Below are positions 14,802-20,912 of a stretch of 20,912 nucleotides of DNA, piece after piece. This DNA is from Burkholderiaceae bacterium. Its GTDB lineage: Bacteria > Pseudomonadota > Gammaproteobacteria > Burkholderiales > Burkholderiaceae. The stretch lies in NCBI GenBank assembly GCA_030151165.1, contig JASLEM010000244.1, forward strand, positions 1-20,912. The letters are read 5' to 3'. Every line of letters starts with the position of its first letter. Position 1 is the stretch's first letter. Position numbers and translations under genes: made by a program. The notes beneath the pieces were generated by a model, which saw nothing but the letters and a program-made list of their open reading frames with translations, did no database searches and was not told the DNA's origin.

Positions 14802-15425
14802 TCAGCCCGCCAGCCGCGCCTTCAGCCGCGCCACTTCGTCCTCGAGTTCCTCGATCCGCCGATTCTTCTCGCCGACGACCGCGATCACCTCGTCGGCCGA
14901 CACCAGCTGCGGGATGTGCTTCGGGCAGTTGGCGTCCCAGGCGGCGACGGTGAAGACGATGGCTTGCTCGCCGCGCGCTTTGTAGCCGGGCGGCATCAGC
15001 GAGGCGACGAGCGCGGCGTCGCCCTCGACCACGCGGGCCTCGCCCCAGATCTTCACGCGGCGCCGGGTCGCGTAGTCCATCAGGAACAGGTGCGCCTTCG
15101 GGTTCTCCTGCAGGTTGCCGCTGGTGATGTACTGGCGGTTGCCGGCGAAGTCGGCGAACGCGATGGTGTGCTCGTCCAGCACGCGCAGGAAGCCCGCCGG
15201 GCCGCCGCGGTGCTGGATGTAGGGCTGGCCGGCGGCGTTGGCCGTGGCCAGGTAGACGCTGACCTGCTCCTCGATGAAGCCCTTCAGGTCGTCGCCGATC
15301 GCCGTCTGCCAGCCGACCTCCTGCTCCACGTGCGCGTACGCGCGCCGGGAGCCCTTGCGCTCCTGGATCGCCTTCACGGCGGGCGTGAAGGCCACATCGC
15401 TGGGGTAGATCGGCGTCGCGTTCAT
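14802..15425 (-). CDS. Pyridoxamine 5'-phosphate oxidase-like flavoprotein
   Basis: This 207-residue protein has the split-barrel FMN-binding fold of the PNPOx-like superfamily: SVYLATANAAGQPYIQHRGG (56-75), FADFAGNRQYITSGNL and HLFLMDYATRRRVKIWGEARVV. It is likely a cytoplasmic FMN- or F420-type redox protein; true pyridoxamine oxidase is unlikely because the family's substrate-binding C-terminus is missing. Instead, the last 30 residues (EKNRRIEELEDEVARLKARL) form a short coiled coil, suggesting oligomerisation. The ATG at 15425 has GGGAG six bases upstream. It follows the AhpD-like gene by 44 bases in the same direction, and the pair is divergent from a LysR regulator. Confidence 0.88.
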   Translation of the reverse strand: MNATPIYPSDVAFTPAVKAIQERKGSRRAYAHVEQEVGWQTAIGDDLKGFIEEQVSVYLATANAAGQPYIQHRGGPAGFLRVLDEHTIAFADFAGNRQYITSGNLQENPKAHLFLMDYATRRRVKIWGEARVVEGDAALVASLMPPGYKARGEQAIVFTVAAWDANCPKHIPQLVSADEVIAVVGEKNRRIEELEDEVARLKARLAG

Positions 15426-15469
15426 GAGGGGCTCCCGGTGGGCTGGTGGCAGGTGGCGTCGGCTCGGGA

Positions 15470-16021
15470 TCACGCCGTCTTCAGCGGCGAGACCTTCGGA
15501 AAGTCGATGTCGGTCGCAGCGACTTCGTTGATGTAGTTCGTCCACGTGTTCAACGCGACGTGCATCACGATCTCGACGATCTGCGCCTCGGTGTAGCCGG
15601 CCGCGCGCACGGCCTGCAGCGCGGCTTCGCCGACGTGGCCGCGCTCGTGCGTCACCGCGGCGGCGAAGCGCACGGCGGCGTCGGCCTTGGCGTCGAGCGA
15701 CGTGCCACCGCGGTTGGCGGCCATCTCGTCGTCGCCCAGCTTCGCGAGGTTCTTGCCGAGGTAGGTGTGCGCGGCCAGGCAGTAGTTGCAGCCGTTGATC
15801 TCGGCGACCGCCAGCGCGATGCGCTCGCGCGTGGGGGCCGGCAGCGCGCCCTTGGCCAGCGCGTCGGACATGGAGAGATAGCCCTCGAGCGCCGCCGGGC
15901 TGTTGCCGACGAGGCGGAACAGGTTCGGCACGGCGCCGAGCTGTTGCTGGACGGCCTGCAGCAGCGGTTGCGAGGCGGCGGGGCTGGTGTCGATGCTGGA
16001 CGGGGTCGGGATGCGGGACAT
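15470..16021 (-). CDS. AhpD-like carboxymuconolactone decarboxylase-family protein
   Basis: This 183-residue protein belongs to the CMD/AhpD superfamily of all-helical, usually oligomeric proteins. The redox motif is EINGCNYCLAAH, giving Cys78, Cys81 and His85, with Glu74 completing the usual AhpD-type proton relay. Such proteins reduce peroxides or act as disulfide reductants; true carboxymuconolactone decarboxylases lack the CxxC. The ATG at 16021 has AAGGA seven bases upstream. It is the first gene of a two-gene unit with the FMN split-barrel protein and lies opposite a LysR-type regulator, 132 bases away. A role in oxidative or electrophile stress is the likeliest reading. Confidence 0.9.
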   Translation of the reverse strand: MSRIPTPSSIDTSPAASQPLLQAVQQQLGAVPNLFRLVGNSPAALEGYLSMSDALAKGALPAPTRERIALAVAEINGCNYCLAAHTYLGKNLAKLGDDEMAANRGGTSLDAKADAAVRFAAAVTHERGHVGEAALQAVRAAGYTEAQIVEIVMHVALNTWTNYINEVAATDIDFPKVSPLKTA

Positions 16022-16089
16022 GGTGGATTCCTTCGTTGCGGAGGGGGGTGATGCGACGCCTCGTGGCGCCGTGAATCAAATCTATGGCC

Positions 16090-16124
16090 TTCCGTTCTCC
16101 GCGACTAGGCGTCAGAATCTGGAA
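16090..16124. promoter_or_regulatory. Possible LysR operator in the divergent gap
   Basis: Between the AhpD-like gene and the LysR gene, TTCT (16095-16098) and AGAA (16114-16117) form an inverted repeat, flanked on the outside by TTCC (16090-16093) and GGAA (16121-16124). The imperfect dyad is the sort of site LysR regulators use in shared divergent promoters, and the area is AT-richer than its surroundings. The match is short and not conclusive. Confidence 0.3.
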
Positions 16125-16153
16125 TCACTCTCCCGAATATTGGAACCATCACC

Positions 16154-17068
16154 ATGGACAGGCTCGAGACGATGTCGGTGTTCCTCTCGGTCGTCGAGGC
16201 AGGCAGCCTGTCCGCCGCGGGGCGCAGGCTCGGCATGCCGCTGGCCACCGTCAGCCGCAAGCTGGGGCAGCTCGAGTCGCATCTCGGCGCGCGGCTGCTG
16301 AGCCGGTCGACCCGCAAGCTCGAGCTCACCGAGGCCGGCCGCGCCTACCTCGACGCGTGCAAGCGCATCCTGGTCGACATCGCCGACGCCGAGCGGGCCG
16401 CCGCCGGCGAGTACAGCGCGCCGCAGGGGGAGCTCGCGATCACCGCGCCCATCGTGTTCGGCCGGCTGCACGTGCTGCCGATCGTCACCGAGTTCCTCGA
16501 GGCCTTCCCGGCCGTCGACATCCGCCTCGCGCTCAGCGACCGCAACGCACACCTGCTCGACGAGCACGTCGACGTCGCCGTGCGCATCGGCGAGCTGCCC
16601 GACAGCCGCCTCAACGCGCGCCCGCTCGGCTCGCTGCGGCGCGTCGTCTGCGCGAGCCCGGCGTACTGGAAGGCGCACGGCAAGCCGAAGACGCCCGCCG
16701 ATCTCGCGAAGCACCGCTGCATCACGTTCGACTGGGGCCTCTCGCCCGACTGGATCTTCCGCTCCGCGCGCGACGGCGACGCCCGCCAGTTGCAGACGAT
16801 CCCCGTCCGCTCGCGACTGGCCGTCAGCACGGCCGAGGCCGCCGTCGACGCCGCCGTCGCGGGCCTCGGCCCGACGCGGCTGCTGTCCTACCAGGCCGAC
16901 GCCGCGCGCCGCGCCGGCCAGCTGGCCGTCGTGCTCGCCGACTTCGAGCCCGAGCGCGTGCCGGTCAACCTCGTCTTCGACGCCCAGCAGCGCGTGCCGC
17001 TGAAGCTGCGCGCGTTCCTCGAGTTCGCGGCGCCGCGGCTGAAGGATCGGCTGGCGGGGATCGCGTGA
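16154..17068 (+). CDS. LysR-family transcriptional regulator
   Basis: This 304-residue regulator has an N-terminal winged helix-turn-helix (about 1-60, with FLSVVEAGSLSAAGRRLGMP and the SRKLGQLESHLGARLL recognition and linker helices) and a C-terminal periplasmic-binding-like effector domain (about 90-295). The effector domain carries DVAVRIGELPDS and RRVVCASPAYW, typical of the CrgA/AaeR-like subgroup common in Burkholderiales. The ATG at 16154 directly precedes the conserved DRLETMSVFL start; its SD is weak. It is divergent from the AhpD-like and PNPOx-like pair, which it probably controls together with itself. The effector is unknown. Confidence 0.93.
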   Translation: MDRLETMSVFLSVVEAGSLSAAGRRLGMPLATVSRKLGQLESHLGARLLSRSTRKLELTEAGRAYLDACKRILVDIADAERAAAGEYSAPQGELAITAPIVFGRLHVLPIVTEFLEAFPAVDIRLALSDRNAHLLDEHVDVAVRIGELPDSRLNARPLGSLRRVVCASPAYWKAHGKPKTPADLAKHRCITFDWGLSPDWIFRSARDGDARQLQTIPVRSRLAVSTAEAAVDAAVAGLGPTRLLSYQADAARRAGQLAVVLADFEPERVPVNLVFDAQQRVPLKLRAFLEFAAPRLKDRLAGIA

Positions 17069-17089
17069 CGACGCTGCCGCCCGACACCT

Positions 17090-17098
17090 TGCGATACT
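17090..17098 (+). promoter_or_regulatory. Extended -10 promoter element candidate
   Basis: TGC directly followed by GATACT (17093-17098) matches the extended -10 pattern TGN plus a 4-of-6 hexamer. It lies 30 bases upstream of the ATG of the small secreted protein at 17128. No clear -35 element was found. Confidence 0.3.
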
Positions 17099-17127
17099 GC
17101 GGCCCATCACCTCGGAGACGCTTCGAC

Positions 17128-17562
17128 ATGAGACTGCTGCCGCTCCTCGCCCTCGCGCTCGCCTCGTCCCTGCCCGGCATGCCGGCCGGCGCCGCCCCGC
17201 TGCGGCCCGACCACCCGCTGATCGGCACCTGGGCGTTCGCCATCCCCGGCGCCCACTGCACCGAGACGATCACCTTCCTGGCGGGCGGCATGTCGGCGGT
17301 GACCAGCGGCGACGAGATCTCCGAAGCCACGGTCGAGATCTCCGACACGCCGGCCGCCAGCGGCTTCTACAAGTGGGTCGACACGGTCACCAGGAGCAAC
17401 GGCGGGAAGGATTGCGCCGGCGGGTCGACGCCGGTCGGCGACGTCGCGACGAACTACATCCGCCTGCTCGGCGCCCGCGACGACCGCTTCGCCGTCTGCA
17501 CCGCCGAGAACCCGGACGAGTGCTACGGCCCGTACGTCCGCCAGGCGGGCAGCGGTCGCTGA
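17128..17562 (+). CDS. Small secreted four-cysteine protein, unknown function
   Basis: This 144-residue precursor has a short signal peptide (Arg2, hydrophobic 3-15, cleavage near AGAA at 20-23). The mature part of about 121 residues contains Cys44, Cys96, Cys124 and Cys132, enough for two disulfides in the periplasm. It opens with HPLIGTWAF, recalling the G-x-W strand of small lipocalin-like beta barrels, followed by ITFLAGGMSAVTSGDE, but the similarity is only local. The ATG at 17128 has GGAGA about nine bases upstream. It stands alone between the LysR gene and another secreted protein on the same strand. I do not recognise a named family. Confidence 0.8.
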   Translation: MRLLPLLALALASSLPGMPAGAAPLRPDHPLIGTWAFAIPGAHCTETITFLAGGMSAVTSGDEISEATVEISDTPAASGFYKWVDTVTRSNGGKDCAGGSTPVGDVATNYIRLLGARDDRFAVCTAENPDECYGPYVRQAGSGR

Positions 17563-17669
17563 CGGGGCGAGCCGGGGGTCCGCGACAGCTTCGCCCCCCA
17601 TCGGAAGGACGACGCGACGCGCGCCGGCTGCCTACAGTCCAGGCTCGTCCGCCTCCTGGAGACCCGCCC

Positions 17670-18227
17670 ATGACCCGACCTTCCGGCCTCGCGGCCGCCC
17701 TCGTCGTGGCGTCGCTCGCTGCCGTCGACGCGGCGCGGGCGACGGCGCCGGCCGACACCGCCGCCGCGTCGGCCGCCGACCTGCGCGACATCGAGCACGC
17801 GCTGCACGCCGTCGCGATGCCGCGGGGCGGCAGCACGTCCGCGCCGACGCAGCCCTTCCTCGTGCTGCCGCCCGAGCTCGTCGCGCGGCTGCACGTGCGC
17901 GCCGCCGACCTCGCCGCGGTCGACCCCGGCGTGGCCTGCGACGCCGCGCCGCCCGCGATGAAGCAGGCCAGCGTCCAGCTCGGCGCCGCCGGCTCGCTGC
18001 AGACGATCTGCCTGCCGGACGGCCACAGCCAGGGGGTGCTCGCGCTGGCCGACGGCAGCAGCTACATCACGCAATGCAGCGGCCCCGGCGCCGGCCTGGT
18101 GCGCGGATCGCTCTCGGTGACGGTCGGCGACCACACCCTGCAGGCGAGCACCGGCCCCGACCACGACGCGACGCCCGCGCCGACGCACGCGTGCAGCGGC
18201 TGGATGAAGCTGCCGGGCGGCCACTGA
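17670..18227 (+). CDS. Secreted four-cysteine protein, unknown function
   Basis: This 185-residue precursor has a signal peptide (hydrophobic 7-19, likely cleavage near ARA at 22-24). An Ala-rich N-terminal segment (25-50) is followed by a probable compact domain with Cys90, Cys114, Cys136 and Cys175, which could form two disulfides. ADGSSYITQCSGPGAGLVRGSL and the surrounding segments alternate like beta strands. The ATG at 17670 has GGAGA seven bases upstream. It follows another four-cysteine secreted protein by 107 bases on the same strand, but the two show no obvious alignment. No family is recognised. Confidence 0.75.
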   Translation: MTRPSGLAAALVVASLAAVDAARATAPADTAAASAADLRDIEHALHAVAMPRGGSTSAPTQPFLVLPPELVARLHVRAADLAAVDPGVACDAAPPAMKQASVQLGAAGSLQTICLPDGHSQGVLALADGSSYITQCSGPGAGLVRGSLSVTVGDHTLQASTGPDHDATPAPTHACSGWMKLPGGH

Positions 18228-18329
18228 CACCGCGTCGCGCGACGGCGTGGCGCCGACTTGCTCCAGGACAAGTGCGCCGAGCCCGACCGCGCGCAGAATG
18301 GCCGCTCCGCCTTCCTGCCCGGACCTGCC

Positions 18330-19622
18330 GTGACGACTGCCCCCGCGACGACCCCGCCGAACCGCCCCGATCCGCGCACGCTGCTGCGCCGCATGTTCGA
18401 CGCGGCCGTCGCGTCGGCGCAGCCCGCGCTGTGCCTGCCGCCGCACCTGCCCGAGCCACCGAAAGGCCGCACCATCGTCATCGGCGCCGGCAAGGCCTCC
18501 GCCGCGATGGCGCGCGCGCTGGAGGATCACTGGCCCGGGCCGCTCGAGGGGCTTGTCGTCACGCGCTACGGCTACGAGGTGCCGTGCGATCGCATCGAGA
18601 TCGTGCAGGCGGCGCACCCGGTGCCCGACGAGGCCGGGCTCGTCGCGTCGCGCCGCATCGCCGACCAGGTGCGCGGCCTGACCGCGGACGACCTCGTCAT
18701 CGCGCTGATCTCGGGCGGCGGCTCATCGCTGCTCGTCGCGCCCGCGCCCGGCCTCACGCTCGCCGACAAGCAGGCCGTCAACACCGCGCTGCTCGCGAGC
18801 GGGGCCACGATCTCCGAGATGAACTGCGTGCGCCGCCACCTCTCCGCGCTCAAGGGCGGCCGGCTCGGCGCGCTGTGCCATCCGGCGCGCGTCGTGACGC
18901 TGCTGATCTCCGACGTCCCCGGCGACAGCCCGACCGACATCGCGTCCGGCCCGACGGTCGGCGACGCCACGACCTGCGCCGACGCGCTCGCGATCATCGA
19001 GCGCTACCGGATCGACATACCCCGTGCCGTACGCGACACCTTGGCCAGCGGCGCCGGCGAATCGGTCAAGCCGGGCGACCCGCGGCTCGCGCGCAGCGAG
19101 GTGCGCATGATCACCGCGCCGCAGATCGCGCTGGAGGCCGCGGCGCGCGTCGCGCGCGAGGCGGGCGTCGCGGCGCACATCCTCGGCGACAGCCTCGAGG
19201 GCGAGGCGCGCGACCTCGGCAAGGCGATGGCCGGCATCGCGCGCCAGGTCGCCACGCGCGGCCAGCCCTTCGAGCGGCCGTGCGTGCTGCTGTCCGGCGG
19301 CGAGACGACGGTCACCGTCAAAGGCAACGGGCGCGGCGGGCGCAACGTCGAGTTCCTGCTGTCGCTCGCGGTGACGCTGGACGGCCTGCCCGGCGTCCAC
19401 GCGATCGCGGGCGACACCGACGGCGTCGACGGCGCCGAGGACATCGCGGGCGCGCACGCGTCCCCCGACACGCTCGCGCGCGCGTGGGCGCTGGGCACGA
19501 ACCCGCGCGCCAGCCTCGACGCCAACGACGGCCACGGCTTCTTCCGCGCGCTCGGGGACTCGGTGATCACCGGGCCGACGCTGACCAACGTCAACGACTT
19601 CCGGGCGATCCTGATCGAGTGA
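18330..19622 (+). CDS. Glycerate 2-kinase (MOFRL family, GckA/TtuD-type)
   Basis: This protein of about 430 residues phosphorylates D-glycerate to 2-phosphoglycerate, feeding the glyoxylate/tartronate or serine-cycle intermediates into glycolysis. The N-terminal domain carries IVIGAGKASAAMA, AAHPVPDEAGLVASRR and LISGGGSSLL; the C-terminal MOFRL domain carries LLSGGETTVTVKGNGRGGRN and AGDTDGVDG. Older annotations call such proteins hydroxypyruvate reductase TtuD, which this fold does not support. The GTG at 18330 is preferred because it places the conserved DPRTLLRRMF about 13 residues in, as usual; a TTG at 18258 would add 24 atypical residues. Its 3' end overlaps the convergent FUSC gene by 32 bases. 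No glyoxylate-pathway partners are beside it. Confidence 0.9.
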   Translation: MTTAPATTPPNRPDPRTLLRRMFDAAVASAQPALCLPPHLPEPPKGRTIVIGAGKASAAMARALEDHWPGPLEGLVVTRYGYEVPCDRIEIVQAAHPVPDEAGLVASRRIADQVRGLTADDLVIALISGGGSSLLVAPAPGLTLADKQAVNTALLASGATISEMNCVRRHLSALKGGRLGALCHPARVVTLLISDVPGDSPTDIASGPTVGDATTCADALAIIERYRIDIPRAVRDTLASGAGESVKPGDPRLARSEVRMITAPQIALEAAARVAREAGVAAHILGDSLEGEARDLGKAMAGIARQVATRGQPFERPCVLLSGGETTVTVKGNGRGGRNVEFLLSLAVTLDGLPGVHAIAGDTDGVDGAEDIAGAHASPDTLARAWALGTNPRASLDANDGHGFFRALGDSVITGPTLTNVNDFRAILIE

Positions 19623-20912
19623 GCGTCGCCCCGGCCGGCGCCGCCAGCGCCTCGATCTGCGCGGCCTGCGCGGCGACGCGCGCGGCGTCGTCCAGCGTGC
19701 GGCGCACGCGCGGCCACAGGTGCGGGACGGCGGCGAGCACGCGCTCGTCCTCGGCGCTCGGCGCGCGCGGCAAGGGAACGGGCGACGCGGCCGCGCCGAG
19801 CAGCGCGTCGAGCTGGCGCGCCACGTCGCGCACCGCCGCCGCGAAGGCCGGCGTGGCGTGCGCGCGCCCGTGCAGCGCGAGGCTCAGCCGCAGGTTGGAC
19901 AGGTTCGCCATCAGCCCGTACGCCGCCGCGAGCCAGGCGGTGAGCTGCGGCACGGGCACGCGGACATCGGCCGGCTCGGCAAGGCTGCGCGAGCGCGTGG
20001 CGGACAGCGCGCGCAACGCGTCGTAGGCGCGCTGGCGCGCGAAGCGCGGCAGGCCCGCGGTGTCCTCGCGCGCGGCGGTGGCCTCGGCGGCATAGGCGCG
20101 CAAGGCCTCGAGGGCCTGCCGCAGCGTCGCGGGCAGGCTCCGGCGCTCCCAGGTCGGCAACGCGTACGTCGCGGCCCAGCCGAGCAAGGCGCCGGCGATG
20201 GTGTCGGCGAAGCGCTCGATCGTGCTGAAGCCGCCGGCCGGCGCGGCGAGATGCGCCTGCAGCAAGGCCATGACCGCGGCCGCGGCGGCCGTCACCGAGT
20301 AGCGCACGCCGAAGTACGCATGCGCGACGCCGGACGCGACGAGGAAGCAGGCCGACAGGAACAGCGTCGACGAGCTCGCGGCCGTCAACGCCAGCACGGC
20401 GACACAGCCCGCGAGCGTGCCCAGCACGCGCGCGTTGCGGCGCAGGAGCGTCAGCGCGAGGTTGCCCTGCATCACGGCCATGATCGTCAGCACGATCCAT
20501 TGCGGGTGGGGCGCCCACGGCACGGCGCGGGCCAGCGCGTAGGCGGCGGTGGCGGTCACGCCGGTGCGCAGCGCGTGGCGAAAGACGGGCGCGTCGAAAC
20601 GCAGGTTGGCCGTCACGGCGGCCAGCCGCCATTCGTCCGGCACGATGTAGCGGCGCAGGTCGCCGCGCTCGAAGGCCACGCGGGCGGCCGTGCCGGGTTC
20701 GAGCTGCCGTTGCAGCGAGCGCAGCGTCTCGAGCTTGCTGCGCACCAGGCTGCTGACGCCGGGAACGGCGTCGCCGTGGGCGGGCGTCGCGGTCTCTTCG
20801 AGTTCGGCGAGCAGGCCGCGGACGACACCCTCCCGCTGCGCGTCGGCGACCGGCCCGGCACCCGTCCGCAGGCGCGTCGCGATCGCCGCCAATGCTGCGG
20901 CGATCTCCGCGA
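19591..20912 (-). CDS. FUSC/YccS-type inner-membrane protein, N-terminus outside the window
   Basis: The frame is open to the right edge, so only about the last 440 residues are visible. They contain a hydrophilic segment, then a cluster of about five to six membrane helices (VLTIMAVMQGNLALTLLRR, VLGTLAGCVAVLALTAA, STLFLSACFLVASGVAHAYF, VTAAAAAVMALLQAHLA, FADTIAGALLGWAATYALP), then a long soluble tail. This matches the C-terminal half of FUSC-family proteins (YccS, AaeB, fusaric acid resistance), which are two-repeat membrane proteins of about 700 residues linked to export of aromatic acids. The FERFADTIAG-like segment and the WERRSLP exit are typical of the second repeat. It converges on the glycerate kinase gene and overlaps it by 32 bases. 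Substrate unknown. Confidence 0.85.
   Translation of the reverse strand, partial: AEIAAALAAIATRLRTGAGPVADAQREGVVRGLLAELEETATPAHGDAVPGVSSLVRSKLETLRSLQRQLEPGTAARVAFERGDLRRYIVPDEWRLAAVTANLRFDAPVFRHALRTGVTATAAYALARAVPWAPHPQWIVLTIMAVMQGNLALTLLRRNARVLGTLAGCVAVLALTAASSSTLFLSACFLVASGVAHAYFGVRYSVTAAAAAVMALLQAHLAAPAGGFSTIERFADTIAGALLGWAATYALPTWERRSLPATLRQALEALRAYAAEATAAREDTAGLPRFARQRAYDALRALSATRSRSLAEPADVRVPVPQLTAWLAAAYGLMANLSNLRLSLALHGRAHATPAFAAAVRDVARQLDALLGAAASPVPLPRAPSAEDERVLAAVPHLWPRVRRTLDDAARVAAQAAQIEALAAPAGATLTRSGSPGSR

Noticed and set aside
18258..18329. TTG start adding 24 residues to glycerate 2-kinase
   Set aside because: The added residues are unlike the family start and lack an SD. The GTG at 18330 places the conserved DPRTLLRRMF at the usual distance.

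Overview
The window is very GC-rich (roughly 70% or more by eye) and densely coded, with short gaps, ATGA start/stop overlaps, good Shine-Dalgarno (SD) sequences and almost all codons ending in G or C. This style, a form I CO dehydrogenase paired with an RcoM-type regulator, and the mix of GlxA, LysR, LysE, EamA and DODA families point to a betaproteobacterium, probably Burkholderiales. That placement is inferred from gene content. No rRNA, tRNA, insertion sequence, phage gene, plasmid gene or CRISPR array was seen.

Region 1 (1-6216, all minus strand) is a carbon monoxide sensing and oxidation locus. In transcription order it holds a consensus-like promoter with response-regulator-type direct repeats (6164-6216), a 28-residue leader ORF overlapping a four-domain rhodanese protein (5976-4411), rcoM (haem-PAS plus LytTR CO sensor, 4370-3528), a 282-bp regulatory gap with four phased repeats (3315-3385), and coxM-coxS-coxL (3245-1). 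CoxL has the form I AYRCSFR active-site loop and is cut by the window edge. The layout suggests that a first regulated promoter makes the rhodanese and the CO sensor, and the CO-bound sensor then activates coxMSL. The rhodanese may supply sulfane sulfur for the Mo-S-Cu centre; this is the most interesting hypothesis here.

Region 2 (6258-10510) is accessory metabolism and export: a GlxA-type regulator divergent from a short-chain dehydrogenase, then a minus-strand run of LysE exporter, DODA-type dioxygenase and an EamA/RhtA exporter broken by a frameshift.

Region 3 (10600-14757) has a small periplasmic cytochrome c, a second short-chain dehydrogenase, the two ethanolamine ammonia-lyase subunits (eutB-eutC, without reactivase or permease nearby) and a small secreted protein with a TTG start.

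Region 4 (14802-20912) has a PNPOx-like flavoprotein and an AhpD-like protein divergent from a LysR regulator, two small secreted cysteine-containing proteins of unknown function, a glycerate 2-kinase (MOFRL family), and the C-terminal part of a FUSC/YccS-type membrane protein running off the right edge. No stretch over 300 bases lacks a gene; the two longest gaps (3246-3527 and 6060-6257) hold the regulatory features listed.
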